NCBI GenBank assembly: GCA_021018815.1
Contig: JAITYX010000089.1
Location: 1,116,001 to 1,180,000, forward strand
Direction: 5' to 3'
DNA from: Talinum fruticosum
Taxonomy: Eukaryota > Streptophyta > Magnoliopsida > Caryophyllales > Talinaceae
Length of the DNA stretch: 64,000 nucleotides
Shown here: one piece after another, positions 1 to 10,758 of the stretch
Layout of the letters: every line of letters starts with the position of its first letter
Numbering within the stretch: the first letter of the stretch is position 1
Notes under the pieces: model-generated
What the model saw: only the letters and a program-made list of their open reading frames with translations
Database searches by the model: none
Told to the model about the DNA's origin: nothing
Program-made: the position numbers and the translations under genes

Positions 1-120
1 TAGGGTTTGGTTGTGGCTGCCGTGAACAGTAGCAACAAGGGTTTTTTTTTTTTTTTTGGTGACAGAGGCGGCTACTAGGGTTGCACTAAAATTTTAAATC
101 GAGTCTTTGGCCTGATACCA
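1..120 (-). mobile_element. Internal start of a copia/TRIM-like element, with primer-binding site
   Basis: Read on the minus strand, the bases next to the LTR at 121-247 are TGGTATCAGG (111-120). This matches the start of the primer-binding site complementary to initiator-Met tRNA that Ty1/copia and TRIM elements use. The element then continues toward base 1 and out of the window. The visible part has a poly-T/A run (about 42-57) and no coding sequence. Whether this is a TRIM or the edge of a full copia element cannot be told here. Confidence 0.55.
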
Positions 121-247
121 TGTGAAAGATAATGGCGGAATGACTCACCCAATATGGGAGTCTGACATTCTATATATATAGAAGATAATACAGAAAAATA
201 ATTTACAATTATTTTATTTACAATAATATCTCTAATACTCTATTACA
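121..247 (-). mobile_element. Short LTR (127 bp) of a copia/TRIM-like retroelement
   Basis: On the minus strand this segment starts TGTAATAGAG and ends TCTTTCACA, the TG...CA form of an LTR. A tRNA-Met-type primer-binding site follows immediately, which marks it as the element's 5' LTR. An LTR of about 127 bp is very short and suits a TRIM. Its outer end lies inside an RLP coding sequence, where it replaces the last residues of the gene after the Arg-Ser-Gly-Arg-His codons. The partner LTR and the second target-site copy would lie left of the window. Confidence 0.55.
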
Positions 248-727
248 TGTCTCCCAGATCTTTTGATCACCAAAGTTCCACAAATGACCCAAAATCCTAC
301 AATAAACCCAAGCACCACATTTATGTACAGCCCAGGAACAATATCATCATCATCTTCCTCCTCATTCTCATCTTCAAGGGCTGTATTGGTGTCCTTTGGC
401 ATGTTAGTGTACGGTTGATCTCCAGGACATTTTGGGAGTGGCTCCCCACAAAGTCGAGGATTTCCCATGTACGATGAAGGCTTAAAACTTTGTAGTTGAG
501 TTCCTCGAGGAATTCTTCCAGACAAGTCGTTGCTGTACAAGTCCAAAATTTCCAAATAATACAGACTGGGAAGGCTTTCTGGAATCCCACTACAAAGTTG
601 GTTGCTTGACAGATCAAGAAATTGTAGAGATGTGAGCTGCCCAATTTTCGGTGTAATTTCTGTTCAATCTGTTTCTTGATAAGTTCAAGAGTACCATGCC
701 TGTCAGAATTGAAATTCTGTCAGGAAT
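232..727 (-). pseudogene. RLP C-terminal stub (P0)
   Basis: This is a C-terminal fragment of an EIX/Cf-type LRR receptor-like protein. Reading down the minus strand, it keeps the last LRRs (LDLSS.., SGRIP), the GTQLQSF cap, the MGNPRLCGEPLPKCPGD motif, an acidic juxtamembrane stretch and a transmembrane helix (VVLGFIVGFWVICGTLV). A frameshift near 555 separates the LRR part (frame of about 321-700) from the cap and TM part (232-555). The cytoplasmic tail is cut by the LTR at 121-247, which supplies an artificial stop. The N-terminal side ends at 727, where a TGTAACG... repeat begins. It is most like the G3 C-terminus. Clearly non-functional. Confidence 0.85.
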
Positions 728-1420
728 TGTAACGCTCCGACCTTCAGATAGATACGTCACATCATCAGGACCTTATCGAAAATCCTTAATGCTAATCTAA
801 GGAATAATTTGACAAACGTAACATTTTTTTAAACTACTGGAAGTCGAGCTAACAATTTTTTTTTTTTTTGAGAGAGAGAAGTTATGATGAGCTTTGAACC
901 CACATAGCTTCAAATGTTAGACTGGTGGGTTCACACAACCCTACACTATAAAATAGAGTATAATGATAACAGAGTCTTGGTGGGGGCCACTGAGGCCGAT
1001 TCAGAGCATTTATAAATGCCAATGTACATCTAGTTACAAACATAAGTAACCCACGCATATCAAGTTTCTTGTAACTAAAAGAACATCCAAACAGCCTCCA
1101 AAATGGTAAAGCTTGCCAAAAATCTACTCTTACTCTTGATCTGAAAAGATGTAAAAGTAGGGGAATGAGCAACCACCGCTCAATGGGATTCCTTCTCCTC
1201 CTAAAAACAAAAATAACTTTACATGTATATAATAATAATTACAGTTAAGCTAATAATTAATAATATTAATAATTAAGTAGCATCAAGAAGGTAAATCTTA
1301 CCATGCTCCTCTCTTAATCGGATGAGAAAAACATAATACAATAGAACTCAAGTGATCCCACGTTTCCTTCATCAATGTGACCAAATCATTTCTCAACTTG
1401 GAACTTAGCTTAATTTTATT
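728..1420. repeat. Probable Ty3/gypsy-like LTR terminus and unclassified sequence
   Basis: RLP homology stops at 727 and is followed by TGTAACGCTCCGACC. That resembles the TGTAACG(A/C)CCC start seen on many plant Ty3/gypsy LTRs. No second target-site copy (GGAAT) with resumed RLP sequence is visible, so the far end was probably lost. The rest of the stretch is AT-rich with an A/T run near 858 and no coding sequence I can support. The LTR call rests only on the terminal motif. Confidence 0.3.
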
Positions 1421-3160
1421 ATATTAAATTTCTTTGGGGCAAAACTAGTACCCTGGTACTCAACTGAAGCCTGTGAGCCGACCCAACGTACCACGGTACT
1501 GAGATTCGGAACCACTCACGTGTGTGCATAAGTTTCCTATCCGGGAGGACTTGTAATCTAAGAGTGAAAGCTGCTGCCCTCAGCCGGATTAGGTCACCTT
1601 ACTTGATTTTGTATTTTGATGCATGAGCCGACCTAACGTACCATAGTATAGGGATTCAAAACCACTCACGCTTATACTCAAGTTTATTGCCTGGAAGGAC
1701 TCATGATCTAGGAGTGAAAACCGCTACCCTTGAGCCGGAATACGTCACATCCCTAGATTTTGTATTTCGGCGCTTGTAAGCCAACCATCGTACCACGGTA
1801 CAGGGATTCGCAACCACTCACGCATATATTTAAATTTCCGATCCGGGAGAACTCGTAATCTAGGAGTGAAAGCCACTGTCCGTAGGCCGTAATAAGTCAC
1901 CTTCCTAGATTTTCCTATTTTGACACCTGTGATCCGACCTAACGTACCACGGTATTGGGATTCGGAACAACTCAAGCGTATACTCAAGTTTACTACCCGA
2001 AAGGACCCATGATTTAGGACTGAAAAGCCGCTACCCGTAGGCCGGAATATATCTCATGTCATCTTCCTAAATTTTGTACCGGTAAATTGCTCAATCTGAA
2101 GGAATTAACTTCTCAAATTGTATTATGGTTATTATCTCTCTCATTCCTTTATATGTATATTAATTCAATTGGTCCATGAGGCCCGATGCCATACTTTAAG
2201 GGCTTTAACTCGCTTTTCAACACAAAATACAAAGCTTACAAGCATTCCCGAACAAGGCCCTCAAGTTGTAAGAGTCCATCATCGCTTTGGAGGTCACCAC
2301 GGACCTCCCCACTGCTAGTGGGGGTCAAAAGATTGGCTTAAAAGGTCATCACAGGCCTTCTCACAGCCAATGGGATCTGGTGGCCAACAAGGGCTAACTC
2401 ACGGCCTGTGGGAGCACCCGTGGTGGGGGTTTCTCATTGATTTTGGCCACTGCTGGTCACCACGGTCCTCCCCACAGGCTGTGCGGACACACGTGGTGGG
2501 TGGCAGTTACTCCCAAACTCCATTTTCTTATCTTCTACATATTTTGTCTTTGTGGGATATCTATGAAATATTTATTTTATAAATTTTCTAGCATTTTAAG
2601 TATCATATTAACTGAATTAAACGCATTAAAACACACATGCAAGGTACATATTTCTCATACCAAGTTTTGGGCAAACCCACATTTCCGATCATTGATCCAC
2701 ACGAGCATTATACCAAATATATTTTCTAATAAATGTTAAACCCAAACCTCAACAAAACCATGATTTCACAAAGATTTAAACATGGTTGTTACACTTCCAT
2801 CTTCATGCATGAAATTATAACAACAAAAGAGAAGGTTAACCAAGTACATAATGATGATCATGTTTCTACTCCTTTTTCCTTTCTAACATCCTCTTAGCAT
2901 ATTTATATCAATGAACCACTCCAAAAACACATGCATGCAACAATCTCTTGAAGTTTTGGGCATTCAAAGTTGGTCTACAAGCACACTTATGAAATTCATT
3001 TTAGTTGAAAAATAATATACAGTGGGGAGGAGAAGGAAACCCACCTTGATGAAGATGATTAGTGCTAAGTTCTTTCTATTCTTTGTGTTCTTTAACCTTC
3101 CTTCTTCCCCTCTACCTTTGTTCTTAACTTTATCCTTAGTACATGTGCTCAAGGATGGAG
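1421..3160. repeat. Dispersed repeat family, copy A, with an internal ~153-bp tandem array
   Basis: This is the first of three related copies in the window (others about 10759-13215 and 18490-20045). Its left half has four degenerate tandem units beginning near 1471, 1620, 1771 and 1926. Each contains GAGCCGACC, AACGTACCACGGTA, GGGATTCGGAACCACTCACG, TAGGAGTGAAAG and a CACCTTCCTAGATTTTGTA-type end. A spacer follows, then a GC-richer block of imperfect inverted words (CACCACGGACCTCCCC, near 2295-2480), then an AT-rich tail shared with copy C. No retroelement protein is encoded, which suggests a non-autonomous element or a long LTR. Confidence 0.7.
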
Positions 3161-4090
3161 GTTAATCCTTGTAATAAGGGAGGATGAAGCTTGATGTTTC
3201 CTTTGCTTTTCCCGTCTCTCTCTCTCCTCCTCTCTCTATTTGGAATTACTGGATTTTCCTTTCCTGAGAAAATGAGCCCCCTTAGTTTTTCCCTCTCTCT
3301 CCCTCTCCTTTAGAATTGATGGGTTTTGCATGAGAAAATGAGCAACCCTTTCTGATTCAAGCATCCACTTGATTTATGAAGCAGATTTGGAATGGTGGTA
3401 ATAATTATTTGGAGTATGGAGTAGAGGTCGAGTGTATTAGATTGGGAGGAGTGAGTGGTGTTGTAATGATGGTTGAGGCATGATGTGGAGAGATGGTGCA
3501 GCAGATTTGAAGAAGCATAATGATTGTGAGGCATGGAGAGTTGGAGATAGGAGGATAGAGATGTACGTTGCAATAGTAGGAAAGAAAAAATGGACAAGCA
3601 ATCAAACTCTTGGCCTAAATACTGAGGTTTTGGTAAGGAAGAAGTAAATTTTGGATGTTTAGACCTTAGGAGAATAGTCATGCTTTGAGATTATTTGAGC
3701 CAAGCAACTAGCAAGCCAAAAGTATATTTTCTAAGCTTACTAACTAGCGCAACATATGAAATTCTTTTTTTAAATAATTATTAAATTAAGTTGGTTAGAG
3801 AATAAATCATATATATTAATCAAATATTTTTTTAGGGCTTTACATTCCTCTATAACGACCCGCCTTTTCCCAATACGTTATGTTCAAAGTGTGGTGTCTA
3901 CGAAAATGACTGTTAATATAATCCTCTTCAAGATAAGAAAACTGATAATTAAAGGTATGTGTAATCTCGTACTATATTTTTTAAAACAACCGCCTTTAAT
4001 TACACCTAAATATTATTGCAAATTATAAAATATTACTTCTCATATATTTGTAAAATCATTGTACTATCTAACAATTTCCGTTAATTGAAA
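3161..4090. other. Non-coding spacer with CT-rich tracts and a gypsy-like motif
   Basis: No gene is supported. Short CT-rich tracts lie near 3213-3240 and 3290-3310. At about 3851 the sequence ATAACGACCCGCCTTTTCCC resembles the 5' end of a Ty3/gypsy LTR with a damaged first base, preceded by GGGCTTTACA, which looks like an LTR end. Minus-strand reading frames around 3310-3681 are low-complexity and match no family I recognise. Confidence 0.3.
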
Positions 4091-4873
4091 AACTATATAT
4101 ATAATCGTTTCTTCACCGATAAGGTTAATGAGTTAAATCCTATTACTACAAATGAGATTATTTTGTAAAATAAGGAAATGATGACGAAGCAATCGCCAAT
4201 CGATTATTTTTAGTTGTTCTTCTAAATTATATTGTCTGGACCTGATCCAACCCAAATTTAACTTTGTTTGATTCATTCAAATATAAGCAAATTAATATTA
4301 GAAATACGAGTATTTTAGCAAATTTTTGATAAACCCAGATACGAAATTTTCGGTAAGCAATTTAATGTTAGAAATACGAGTATAATTAATGCACTTAAAA
4401 CTGACAAGTATATTAAAGATCATAAGGTTTCTCAACAAATGCAAAGGCAGGGACTTCACACAGACATTCTTCATACAAAATAGCTCTTACATTCTTCACC
4501 CAGAACAGCTAACTCATAGTTCGGCTTATTGGATGAAATTCGACACAAAAATAAACCTCTAAATAGAAAATTGACACTTTTTGTTTGCCATCTTACAAAT
4601 ACAAATACATTGGCTACATTTGTGTTCAGGTTTCTCGGTTTCAACTACCACTGTCCTGCTCAGCTTCTTTATGCTCCTCCCTAAGGAATGATTATCGTCA
4701 CGAAACTCTGTTAGTAAATACTCCATTTTAGCTGTATAATGACACCACTTAGTACGTACTTCATCCTGAATCAGTCTCTTTAATATCAGCATGTAATGAC
4801 TCCACAAGAATCAGTGATGTATGCTAATCAAAAATGAGGAAATGGTGATGAAGGGAATTACCTATTGATAACT
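4091..4873. repeat. RLP 3'-flank duplicate (pairs with 21250-21990)
   Basis: The sequence downstream of G1 matches, with small indels, the sequence downstream of G4. Shared words include ATAAGGTTAATGAGTTAAAT, AGAAATACGAGTATTTTAGC and GACACCACTTAGTA. The minus-strand 3' UTR of G1 should lie here. Shared flanks show that the duplicated unit included spacer as well as gene. Confidence 0.75.
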
Positions 4874-7803
4874 TCAAGTGTTCCTCCAAATTCTTGTTAT
4901 GCTCACAGCAACCATCACATAAAGCCTGTCTTTTATGTCCTCGACAAATCTGAAATAGGCATGTCTCCAAGATCTTTTGATCACTAATGTTCCGCAAACT
5001 CCCCAAAATCCTACTATAAACCCCAGCACCACACTTACGTACAACCCTAGAAAGATATCATCATCCTCATTTTCATCTTCATGGGTTCTATTGCCTTCCC
5101 TTGGCAAGTCAGTGGGCGGTTGACGATCTCCAGGACATTTTGGGAGTGGATCCCCACAAAGTCCAGGGTTTCCCATGTATGATGAAGGATCAAAAGTCTG
5201 TAGTTGAGTACCGAGGGGGATTCTTCCAGATAAGTTGTTGTTTGACAAGTTCAAGATTGCTAAAGAACTCACACCGGATAGGCTTGTTGGAATCTCGCCG
5301 CAAAGTTGGTTGCTTGACAAATCCAGAGATTCTAAAGATCTGAGCTGACCAATTTTTGGTGTAATGCTTCCATTCAATCTGTTTCTTGACAAGTTTAAGG
5401 ATTTCAGACCAGTGAGACTTGAAATTTGATCAGGAATTGGACCGTCCAACTCATTGTTTGAAATATCAATAGATATAACTTGTCCCAAAGATCCCATAAA
5501 ACTCCATTCCCTTCTTTTCCACATAATCCAAGCAGAATCATCATAGGATAAAATGTCATCTATATTCAGACTGATTGATGAAGAAAGTGGGAGGTTGGTC
5601 ATTGCTGTAAGATTGTAAATGCAGTTTGGAAGGAACTCAGACAAGTGATTAGATGAGAGATCCAAGGTAAGTAGTTGAGACAATTCACAAAGGCTTAATG
5701 GTAGAACCCCAAGAAAACTGTTGCTCCGCAAATTAAGAATATTTAGGCTACTAAAATGATTCCCAATCCAGTGAGGTATATGTCCTGTCAGAGAATTGTA
5801 TGAAAGATCTAGGACTCTCAAAGATGTACAATTTTGCAGAGCCATAGGCAGCATTCCAGAAATGCTATTGTTGCGCAAATGAAGTGCTTGGAGCTTCGTC
5901 AATACACCGATAGAGACTGGTAAATTTCCAGAAAGATTATTGTTATCCAAGCGGAGGGCTGTCAATTGATTAAAGTAGCCCCAACAATTTGGAAGCTCCC
6001 CTGACAACAGGTTGTTTGAGAGATCAACATAGGAGAGCCTCACTTGAGTTTTGGGACAAAAAAAGATGTCACCTCAGAGAATAGGTTGTCATTGAGGCTC
6101 AATAGCCCAGCATTTCCAAGAAATGATGGTATTGCACCCGTAAACAAGTTTGAACTCAAGTCTAGGGTACTAAAATATTCATTGAAGACAACGGACACTT
6201 CCGGAAGGATTCCACGAAACTTATTGTTGGAAATATTCATGTAGAAATAATTGGATGGCAATAATTTCCAAAAAGAAAGAGGAATAGTGTCAGAAATTCC
6301 TGCTCGTGACATATCAAGGGACGAGAAATTCATTTGCGTGAGAATCCAGTTTGGGAAATATGGGCCCAACTTGCAGGAACCGAGACCAATATCATCCAAT
6401 TGGAATGGAGGAGGCCACTTGGCACTAATATTAATCACGAGTTCTGGATTATCGGACATGTCCAAAATCCTCAACCTTGAAAGATTTGACAAGTGTTGCT
6501 CCGAAAGTGTACCTTTCAAGAAATTGTCCGAAAGAACCAACTCCTCAAGCGTCGAAAGTTGTCCCAAACAGGGGCTAATGGTGCCATTCAGTTGGTTAGA
6601 ATAAAGATGTAATACACGCAGCGAAGAAAATGTGCAGATCTCATCAGGTATGGAACCCCAAAGACTATTGTTACCTATGTCCAGAGACACTAGTGACTCT
6701 TTTGTACATAATTGAGATAAAGTTTGGATTACGGCAGAGAGTTCATTAGTTATGTCATTCCCGCTTAAGTGTAGTTCACGTAATCTGCATAAATTCCCAA
6801 GGATCTGAAGATTCCAGCTGCTCCATTGAAAGTTGCTTGAGGAGAGATCAAGGTGCTCAAGAAATTTTAGGTTTGAAATTGATTCGGGAGGGGGACCTTC
6901 AAATTCATTATCTGAAAGGGAGAGATAGGAAAGGGAGTGTATGTTCCCTATGGCGCTAGGAATGGGGCCACTGATCCCGTTACAAGAGAGGTCAAGGTGC
7001 ACAAGGTGGGGACTGGGCCCAGTGAGGTTGAACAACCATTGGAATATGCCTCTGTCATTGAAATTGTTGTTAGCAAGACTGAGAACACGCAAAGTGGTTG
7101 ATGAATTTGTGTAGACGAGGGAGGAGGGAATAGATGGAGAAAGACTACATCTATACATTTGAAGGCTCTTCAAAAGAGGGAGGTTGTTAACAACTTGCAT
7201 CCAGTCTGTGGCTCGACTAAGTTCAACGACATTCAAGTTGATGTCCCTCAACAAAGTTAGATGGGAAAGCCACCCCAAGCTTTTGACATAAAGGCCACGA
7301 CCAAGATCATTGAGATAATTATAACTAAGATCAAGAGAGGTTAAGCTTGAAAGGTTTGCCAATTGATGAGGAATTTCCTCATGAAAATGGTTCCAGGAGA
7401 GATTGAGGTATTGTAAATTGAGGAGGGAACCAATAAAGCTGGGGATGGTCTGTCCCAAGTCATTGTAGCTGAGGTCCAAATATTTCAAATGTTTTAGCAC
7501 AAGGAGTGAAGGACTTATTTTACCTTTCAGACAGTGGTGTCCAAAATCATTCCCACTAAGATGAAGGCTGATGACATGATTGGTAAGATTATCACAGCGG
7601 ATGCCACCCCACTGGCAGCAGTCGGATTGGCCATCCCAAGAATCAAGCAGCCCACAACTGTCAATATCAATCCCCTGTTTGAATAGGAGCAAGGCCTGTC
7701 CCTCCTCCCCGATACACTGCATCATGGAAGAACAACTGAGACAGGATATTAAAAACCAAGTAAACAAAAAGACAAAGTAAGGGTAGGAGGAGGAACTCTT
7801 CAT
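4874..7803 (-). pseudogene. LRR receptor-like protein G1 (EIX/Cf type), near-intact with one frameshift
   Basis: This is a cell-surface receptor-like protein without a kinase, of the EIX2/Cf class that senses extracellular ligands and signals through SOBIR1-type co-receptors (family knowledge). The ATG at 7801-7803 begins a signal peptide (FVFLFTWFLISCLSC). An LRR N-cap follows (CIGEEGQALLLFKQG, DCCQWGGIRCD), then about 25-30 LRRs with LxxLxLSxNxLxGxIP spacing. Next are the island with WIMWKRREWSF, the final LRRs, an acidic juxtamembrane stretch, one TM helix (VVLGFIVGFWGVCGTLV) and a short basic tail ending RIWRNT. The first 587 codons end at 6040. The remaining 389 codons (6043-4874) are open in the -1 frame. 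Restoring one T in the T7 run at 6058-6064 would join them. The long open downstream half argues that the lesion is recent, an assembly error, or tolerated. Confidence 0.88.
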
Positions 7804-8300
7804 TTCTAGTGAAACTCAATAAAATATGAAATGGAGGAGTATAAATGGTGCTAATGGAGATCAAGTTTCATTTTATGGGTATTTCAATTCTACATTCATT
7901 CAATAATTAATACATGAGAGGCTATATATAGAATACAGAAGAGCGTAGGGGAGAAATTTTGATTTTTCTTCCACCTCCTCTAATACGTTTACTTTGCATA
8001 TATAGTGAGACAGTGGACTTCATTCCCGCCATTGCAATTGCCTCCAAACTCCCAATAATTGTGTTGTGTGTAAATTTCTCATTCACCATCAAAGATTTTT
8101 TTTTTTTTGTTTTCTTTTTTAAAAAAGCTACATCACTCTTCAGAACGCGGTGTTTATAAAAATCAATGACAGATTTAAATTATTTTAAAATTTTAGATGA
8201 TATCAATTAAGTTTTATGGATGTGTATATTAAAAATTTTGAATAAATTTTATACAAAAATGTGTCAATTTTTCCAGGCTAAAGATGTTTGGTTCAGTGTC
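7804..8300 (-). promoter_or_regulatory. RLP G1 promoter and 5' UTR
   Basis: A TATA-like CTATATATAG lies at 7921-7930, about 118 bp upstream of the ATG on the minus strand. The region matches the G4 upstream region (24630-25160) closely and the G3 and orphan upstream regions partly. Shared blocks include the GTAGGGGAGAAATTTTGAT-type and CTCTAATACG words, and a distal GAACGCGGT...ATAAAAA block near 8141-8160. The repetition across copies marks it as the ancestral promoter of the array. Confidence 0.55.
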
Positions 8301-8819
8301 TGAAAGCAAAACTTGATACTACTTTTAACTATATCTATATATTTTATGTTTGATTGGAGCAAAAATCTTCTATCTTTTAAAATCAATTGAAAATACTACA
8401 TATAAATATTATCCTCTAAAAAATTTTAATTTTTGTAAATAAGATAATCTTTTTAGAACAAGGAGAGTATATCATAGCACATAACTTCGATCGATGAGTT
8501 GCTTGAAAAATCCAAGTTATATATATATACTTCTCTATTTTAATTTATTTGTCGCTTTGAGTTATTGAGACAATATAAAGGTGAAGTTGAATTCAAAATA
8601 AATTAGTGACTAAGATGCCAAAATGTTTCAAAGATTTTATCGGAAATGAAGAAAGTCAGGATAAAAAAATAATAAAATAAAATTAATAAATTAATTATTA
8701 ATGTATAATTGTAATGTATAATTATAAAAATATGAATATCATTAAATAAAAAAATAATTAAAATAATAAATAAATTAAAATGGAATATCTTATCACCTGG
8801 AGATGCAAAGTGAGATGAC
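8301..8819. other. AT-rich spacer
   Basis: No gene is supported. The stretch from about 8520 (CTTTGAGTTATTGAGACAATATAAAG) is shared with 25508-25600 and looks like part of a short DNA-element end. The rest is A/T-rich, with many AATTAATA and AATAAAATAA words. Confidence 0.4.
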
Positions 8820-8822
8820 AAC

Positions 8823-9256
8823 GACCTTGTTCGGCAACAGCGTTTTAAGTAGCTTTTAGCGTTTTGACCAAGTCAAAACACTAATCAACCAAATATTAAC
8901 GTTCGATAAGGTAGTGTTTTAACTAGCGTTAGCGATAGCTTTTAGCGTTTCAAGTAGTGTTTACGAAAAGCTAAGAATATTAGCTTTTCACATTTGAAAG
9001 TAGCGTTTCATATTTTTTAACAAAAAAACCCTTCATTCATTTATATTTGACAAATATTTATATCCTTTTACGTCAATTTATAATAATCAGCTAACTCAAC
9101 CGCTAAATTTACCGAACACTTTTATTCAACTGCTGAATTGAATAGCTATCCGCTAACAGACTAAAATCTAACATGCTATCACTACCTAAACAGACTATCA
9201 ACTACACAAACAATTATCCGCTTACTCAAACAGACTCATTTTGCACGAACAAGGCC
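8823..9256. mobile_element. Tourist/Harbinger-type MITE (434 bp) with 3-bp target duplication
   Basis: The element starts GACCTTGTTCGGC and ends GCACGAACAAGGCC, so the termini are inverted repeats around CCTTGTTCG. It is flanked by AAC at 8820-8822 and 9257-9259, a 3-bp duplication as expected for PIF/Harbinger MITEs. There is no coding capacity. An inverted relative occupies 27825-28225. Internal words such as TTAGCGTTTTGACCAAGTC and TTCATTTATATTTGACAAAT are shared by the two. Confidence 0.75.
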
Positions 9257-9259
9257 AAC

Positions 9260-10100
9260 AAATAGAGAAAACAAGCAAAACGTGAGAAACGAAAGGCTTC
9301 AGTTGACTCAAATTTCTCTGCCGTTTACTTTGACTTTCTAATTTGCCTTTGAAATTGCAACAAATAAAGAAAACAAAACGTGAGAAAAGAAATATAGACT
9401 TTACTTTTTGACTTTCTAATTTTACTTTTTGAAATTGCAGTTATTAGCTTTGTTTATTTCAATAAATATATGTCTTACAGCAACATTTGGCAGCTATGTC
9501 TATCAATACAAATGATATTCTAATTAGATGAATCTTATCTAAGAAAACATATTATCATGTACGTAATTTTATTATTGTGAACAATTATAAATAAAAATAT
9601 GACTACATACAATTTATGAGTAGTAACACCTTTATTCAATTATACTATTCCTTTTAAATTTACTAGTATATATAATTTTAAACTAAAAGAAGTATCTTGT
9701 AGCAAAATATGATTATTTTTAAAATTTTTCCCACCTGCAGTGTGAAACTGTAGTACTATATTAATGTTCATCAGGACATTGATCAATCCATACCCCTTAT
9801 GCTGTTCAAAACTACTTCTGAAGGTAATTCAGCTAATCCTGGGGTAGCTCAGTAGACCAACATTCAGTAAGAACATAAACATACCCGGGAAAGAAAAAGG
9901 ACATTTCCTGTCTTACAATTATAGATACATAATATTTGTATTTAGATTTTGAATTCATCCCTTTCAGCCACAACTGTCCTGCTAAGCACCTCTGATCCAT
10001 GATCCTTTCTAAGAACTGTCATAAAAGGAATTTGTGAATAACCATATGTGTCCATGTAAATGAAAATAAAACGTACCACTATATCTTAGTTTTGCTTTGT
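9260..10100. other. AT-rich spacer downstream of RLP stub P2
   Basis: No gene is supported. The GTTTACTTTGACTTTCTAAT-like words near 9320-9420 recur near 25625-25870, so this is array spacer. The words TTCAATTATACTATT (near 9637) recur just right of repeat copy B (near 13226). The minus-strand 3' UTR of P2 would begin here. Confidence 0.4.
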
Positions 10101-10540
10101 TTAGTCATCATCAGGCTGTGATGGTAATACTGACTGGTACTCATCAAAAATTATTCTGTGACCGAGTCTGTTCTGTTGTCCATCGATCTCGAACTGGTTA
10201 ATTGTTTCTGCAAGCTTGACTTTTGATATTATTATGAGCATCCACAAGTGACTCATACCCATCACATAAAGCCTGTCTTTTATCTCTTCAACAAATCGGA
10301 AATAAGCGTGTCTCCAAGATCTTTTGGTCACTAACATTCTAGAAACTTCCCAGAATCCTATGATAAATGCAAGCATCACACTGATGTACAACCCAGGAAA
10401 AATATCATCATCATCATCCTCATTCTCATCTTCATGGGTTGTCCTTTGGCATGTTAGGGGACGGTTGATCTCCTGGACATCTCCGGAGTGGATCCCCACA
10501 AAGTCCAGGTTTCCCCTCATATGATGAAGGATCAAAACCT
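10101..10540 (-). pseudogene. RLP C-terminal stub P2, joined directly to promoter sequence
   Basis: Only the end of an RLP remains: part of the cap around SSYxGxP, the LTCQRTTHEDENEDDDDD acidic region in shifted frame, a TM helix and RSWRHAYFRFVEEIKDRLYVMG. After that the C-terminus diverges from G1 and G4 and runs on to 10101. The whole signal peptide and LRR region is missing. At about 10541-10547 the sequence passes straight into RLP promoter-type DNA, so a deletion has fused promoter to gene end. Non-functional as a receptor. Confidence 0.85.
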
Positions 10541-10758
10541 GCAGAACGCGTGTAAATTTCTCACCCTTCAGAACGCGGTGTCTATAAAAACCAATGGCAG
10601 ATTTAAATTATTTAATACTATAGTCTCCATTTTTTAAAATTTATAAAATTAGATGATATTAATTAATTTTTGTGGATGTGTATATTAAAAATTTTGAATA
10701 AATTTTATGCAAAAATGTGTCAAAAATTTTAAAAGGTTCTCATATAAATCTGGCCTGT
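10541..10758 (-). promoter_or_regulatory. Displaced RLP promoter segment
   Basis: Bases from about 10547 (CGTGTAAATTTCTCAC) through the GAACGCGGTGTCTATAAAAA block to TTCTCATATAAATCTGGCC match the G4 upstream region (24880-25165) and the G1 upstream region (8070-8280). The proximal promoter part carrying the TATA box is absent. Repeat copy B begins at about 10759. Confidence 0.65.

Noticed and set aside
1471..2075. Regularly spaced repeats resembling a CRISPR-like array
   Set aside because: Units are contiguous degenerate ~153-bp tandem repeats without short identical repeats and unique spacers, in a plant nuclear context.
3310..3681. 123-codon minus-strand reading frame
   Set aside because: Ser/His/Thr-rich low-complexity translation with no domain, inside repeat-flanked spacer.
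6040..6064. Programmed -1 ribosomal frameshift as the default explanation for G1
   Set aside because: T TTT TTT is a possible slippery site, but G3 does not keep a proper heptamer, no clear downstream structure was established, and homopolymer error fits other genes too. Kept only as one hypothesis.
7580..7780. Plus-strand frames across RLP genes (also near 5101, 14649, 22207, 23182, 24406)
   Set aside because: They are antisense shadows of conserved LRR coding sequence and recur only because the sense strand is duplicated.
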